DNA of 5,687 nt from Flavobacteriales bacterium (GTDB lineage Bacteria; Bacteroidota; Bacteroidia; Flavobacteriales; Weeksellaceae), in NCBI GenBank assembly GCA_900770875.1, contig CAAGLV010000008.1:1-5687 (forward strand). The letters are read 5' to 3'. The notes below the pieces were generated by a model. The model saw nothing but the letters and a program-made list of their open reading frames with translations, did not search any database and was not told the DNA's origin. The position numbers were made by a program, and so were the translations under genes. Each line of letters opens with the position of its first letter. Within the stretch, counting starts at the first letter, position 1. Of the stretch, positions 5,060 through 5,687 are shown piece after piece.

Positions 5060-5687
5060 TTAAGCTGTTTTACGTTTTAAAAATCGACCAAATTTTTTAG
5101 ATACACCATAACCTTCTACAAACTCATCATTCTGATAAATTATCTTCCCATTAACCATAACCAAATTAACAAGATTTGGATTTCTGTTTACCAAACGTGG
5201 ATAATTATTAAATTCTTCTATTACTTCCTGAAAAACATCATCTGTAACATGATCTATATAAAAAGGATCTAAAATTACTAAATCAGCTTGTTTGCCTTCG
5301 GCCAAATAACAGCAATCTAAATTAAACCAATCGGCTTGTTCTTTTGTTAAACGCCAAATACATTTTTCCATCGTCATCATTGGTTTTCCTTCTTTTATCG
5401 ATTGATATACTCTTTTTATTGTCTGAAGATTAAAATTATAAAATGCCATGTTGTTTAAATGTGCACCAGCATCCGAAAAACATAATAAATTGTATGGATA
5501 ATTATAAAGAGTTGGATATTTTTCTTTTCGATCGTTAGCTATTGTTGTTGTCCACGAAATTTCTTTGTCATATTTAATCACCAAATCTAAAAAAACATCA
5601 ACAGGATGTAAATTTAATTCTGAAGCAATTTGATAAAAATTTTTACCGATTAAATTTTGATCCGGACATTTTAAAATATAAGCTATA
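5060..5687 (-). CDS. N-acyl-D-amino-acid deacylase-like amidohydrolase, C-terminal part
   Basis: Metal-dependent hydrolase of the amidohydrolase superfamily, most like D-aminoacylase / N-acyl-D-amino-acid deacylase, which would cleave the acyl group from N-acyl-D-amino acids; the exact substrate cannot be told. The frame is open to the right edge, so 208 C-terminal residues are seen and the true start is outside. In order they show GKNFYQIASELNLHPVDVFLDL (family segment before the last barrel strands), SDAGAH (encoded at 5459-5476) whose Asp is the conserved metal-site or catalytic residue, WRLTKEQADWF, and GKQADLVILDP, the returning beta-sandwich strand. The N-terminal HxH metal ligands would lie in the missing part. 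The gene converges on zupT and shares its terminator. A dihydroorotase- or dipeptidase-like role is less likely, given SDAGAH and the ADLVILDP ending. Confidence 0.85.
   Translation of the reverse strand, partial: IAYILKCPDQNLIGKNFYQIASELNLHPVDVFLDLVIKYDKEISWTTTIANDRKEKYPTLYNYPYNLLCFSDAGAHLNNMAFYNFNLQTIKRVYQSIKEGKPMMTMEKCIWRLTKEQADWFNLDCCYLAEGKQADLVILDPFYIDHVTDDVFQEVIEEFNNYPRLVNRNPNLVNLVMVNGKIIYQNDEFVEGYGVSKKFGRFLKRKTA

Noticed and set aside
5060..5584. Amidohydrolase as a complete short gene starting at a TTG codon (5584)
   Set aside because: The frame stays open to the right edge and the residues upstream of 5584 continue recognisable family sequence (GKNFYQIASELNLHPVDVFLDL), so the gene is longer and cut by the window edge.

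Overview
The window is AT-rich bacterial DNA that fits the phylum Bacteroidota, class Flavobacteriia. Three things show this. The left edge holds the 5' end of a 16S rRNA gene on the minus strand, and its GGGAGGC variant plus the GAGGGGTA / GAGACCGGCGCACGGGTGCG block resemble Weeksellaceae-type genera such as Empedobacter or Weeksella (a recollection, not a search). Promoter-like sites match the Bacteroidota form TTG-N(17-23)-TAnnTTTG. One gene encodes PorQ, part of the type IX secretion system found only in this phylum.

Layout. Positions 1-113 are the first part of 16S rRNA, transcribed leftward. Positions 114-462 hold its leader and two good tandem promoters. Positions 463-840 carry no gene I can support; they contain two adjacent short tandem repeats (a 14-bp unit, then six perfect copies of GATGTGA), a weak hairpin and copies of a foldable dispersed repeat. 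A terminator at 841-876 then closes a leftward gene pair: porQ (1631-2656, T9SS outer-membrane protein) followed by cmk (884-1576, cytidylate kinase). Upstream of porQ, also leftward, is a YbdG-type MscS mechanosensitive channel (2763-4067), whose stop codon lies in the loop of its own terminator hairpin. A 157-bp divergent intergenic region separates it from a rightward ZIP metal transporter of the ZupT type (4225-5016). A perfect 38-bp palindrome at 5020-5057 serves as a shared terminator between that gene and the convergent, leftward C-terminal part of an N-acyl-D-amino-acid deacylase-like amidohydrolase, which runs off the right edge.

How the genes relate. This looks like ordinary chromosomal core: nucleotide metabolism (cmk), protein secretion and surface attachment (porQ), osmotic protection (MscS), metal uptake (zupT) and possible D-amino-acid derivative turnover (amidohydrolase). 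Only porQ-cmk looks like a candidate operon, and cmk also has its own promoter-like site. I see no insertion sequence, phage gene, CRISPR array or defence cassette, and I do not think the window holds an undescribed multigene system. The points most worth a second look are the repeat and hairpin elements at 508-836, the inverted repeat in the zupT leader and the terminator that overlaps a coding end.
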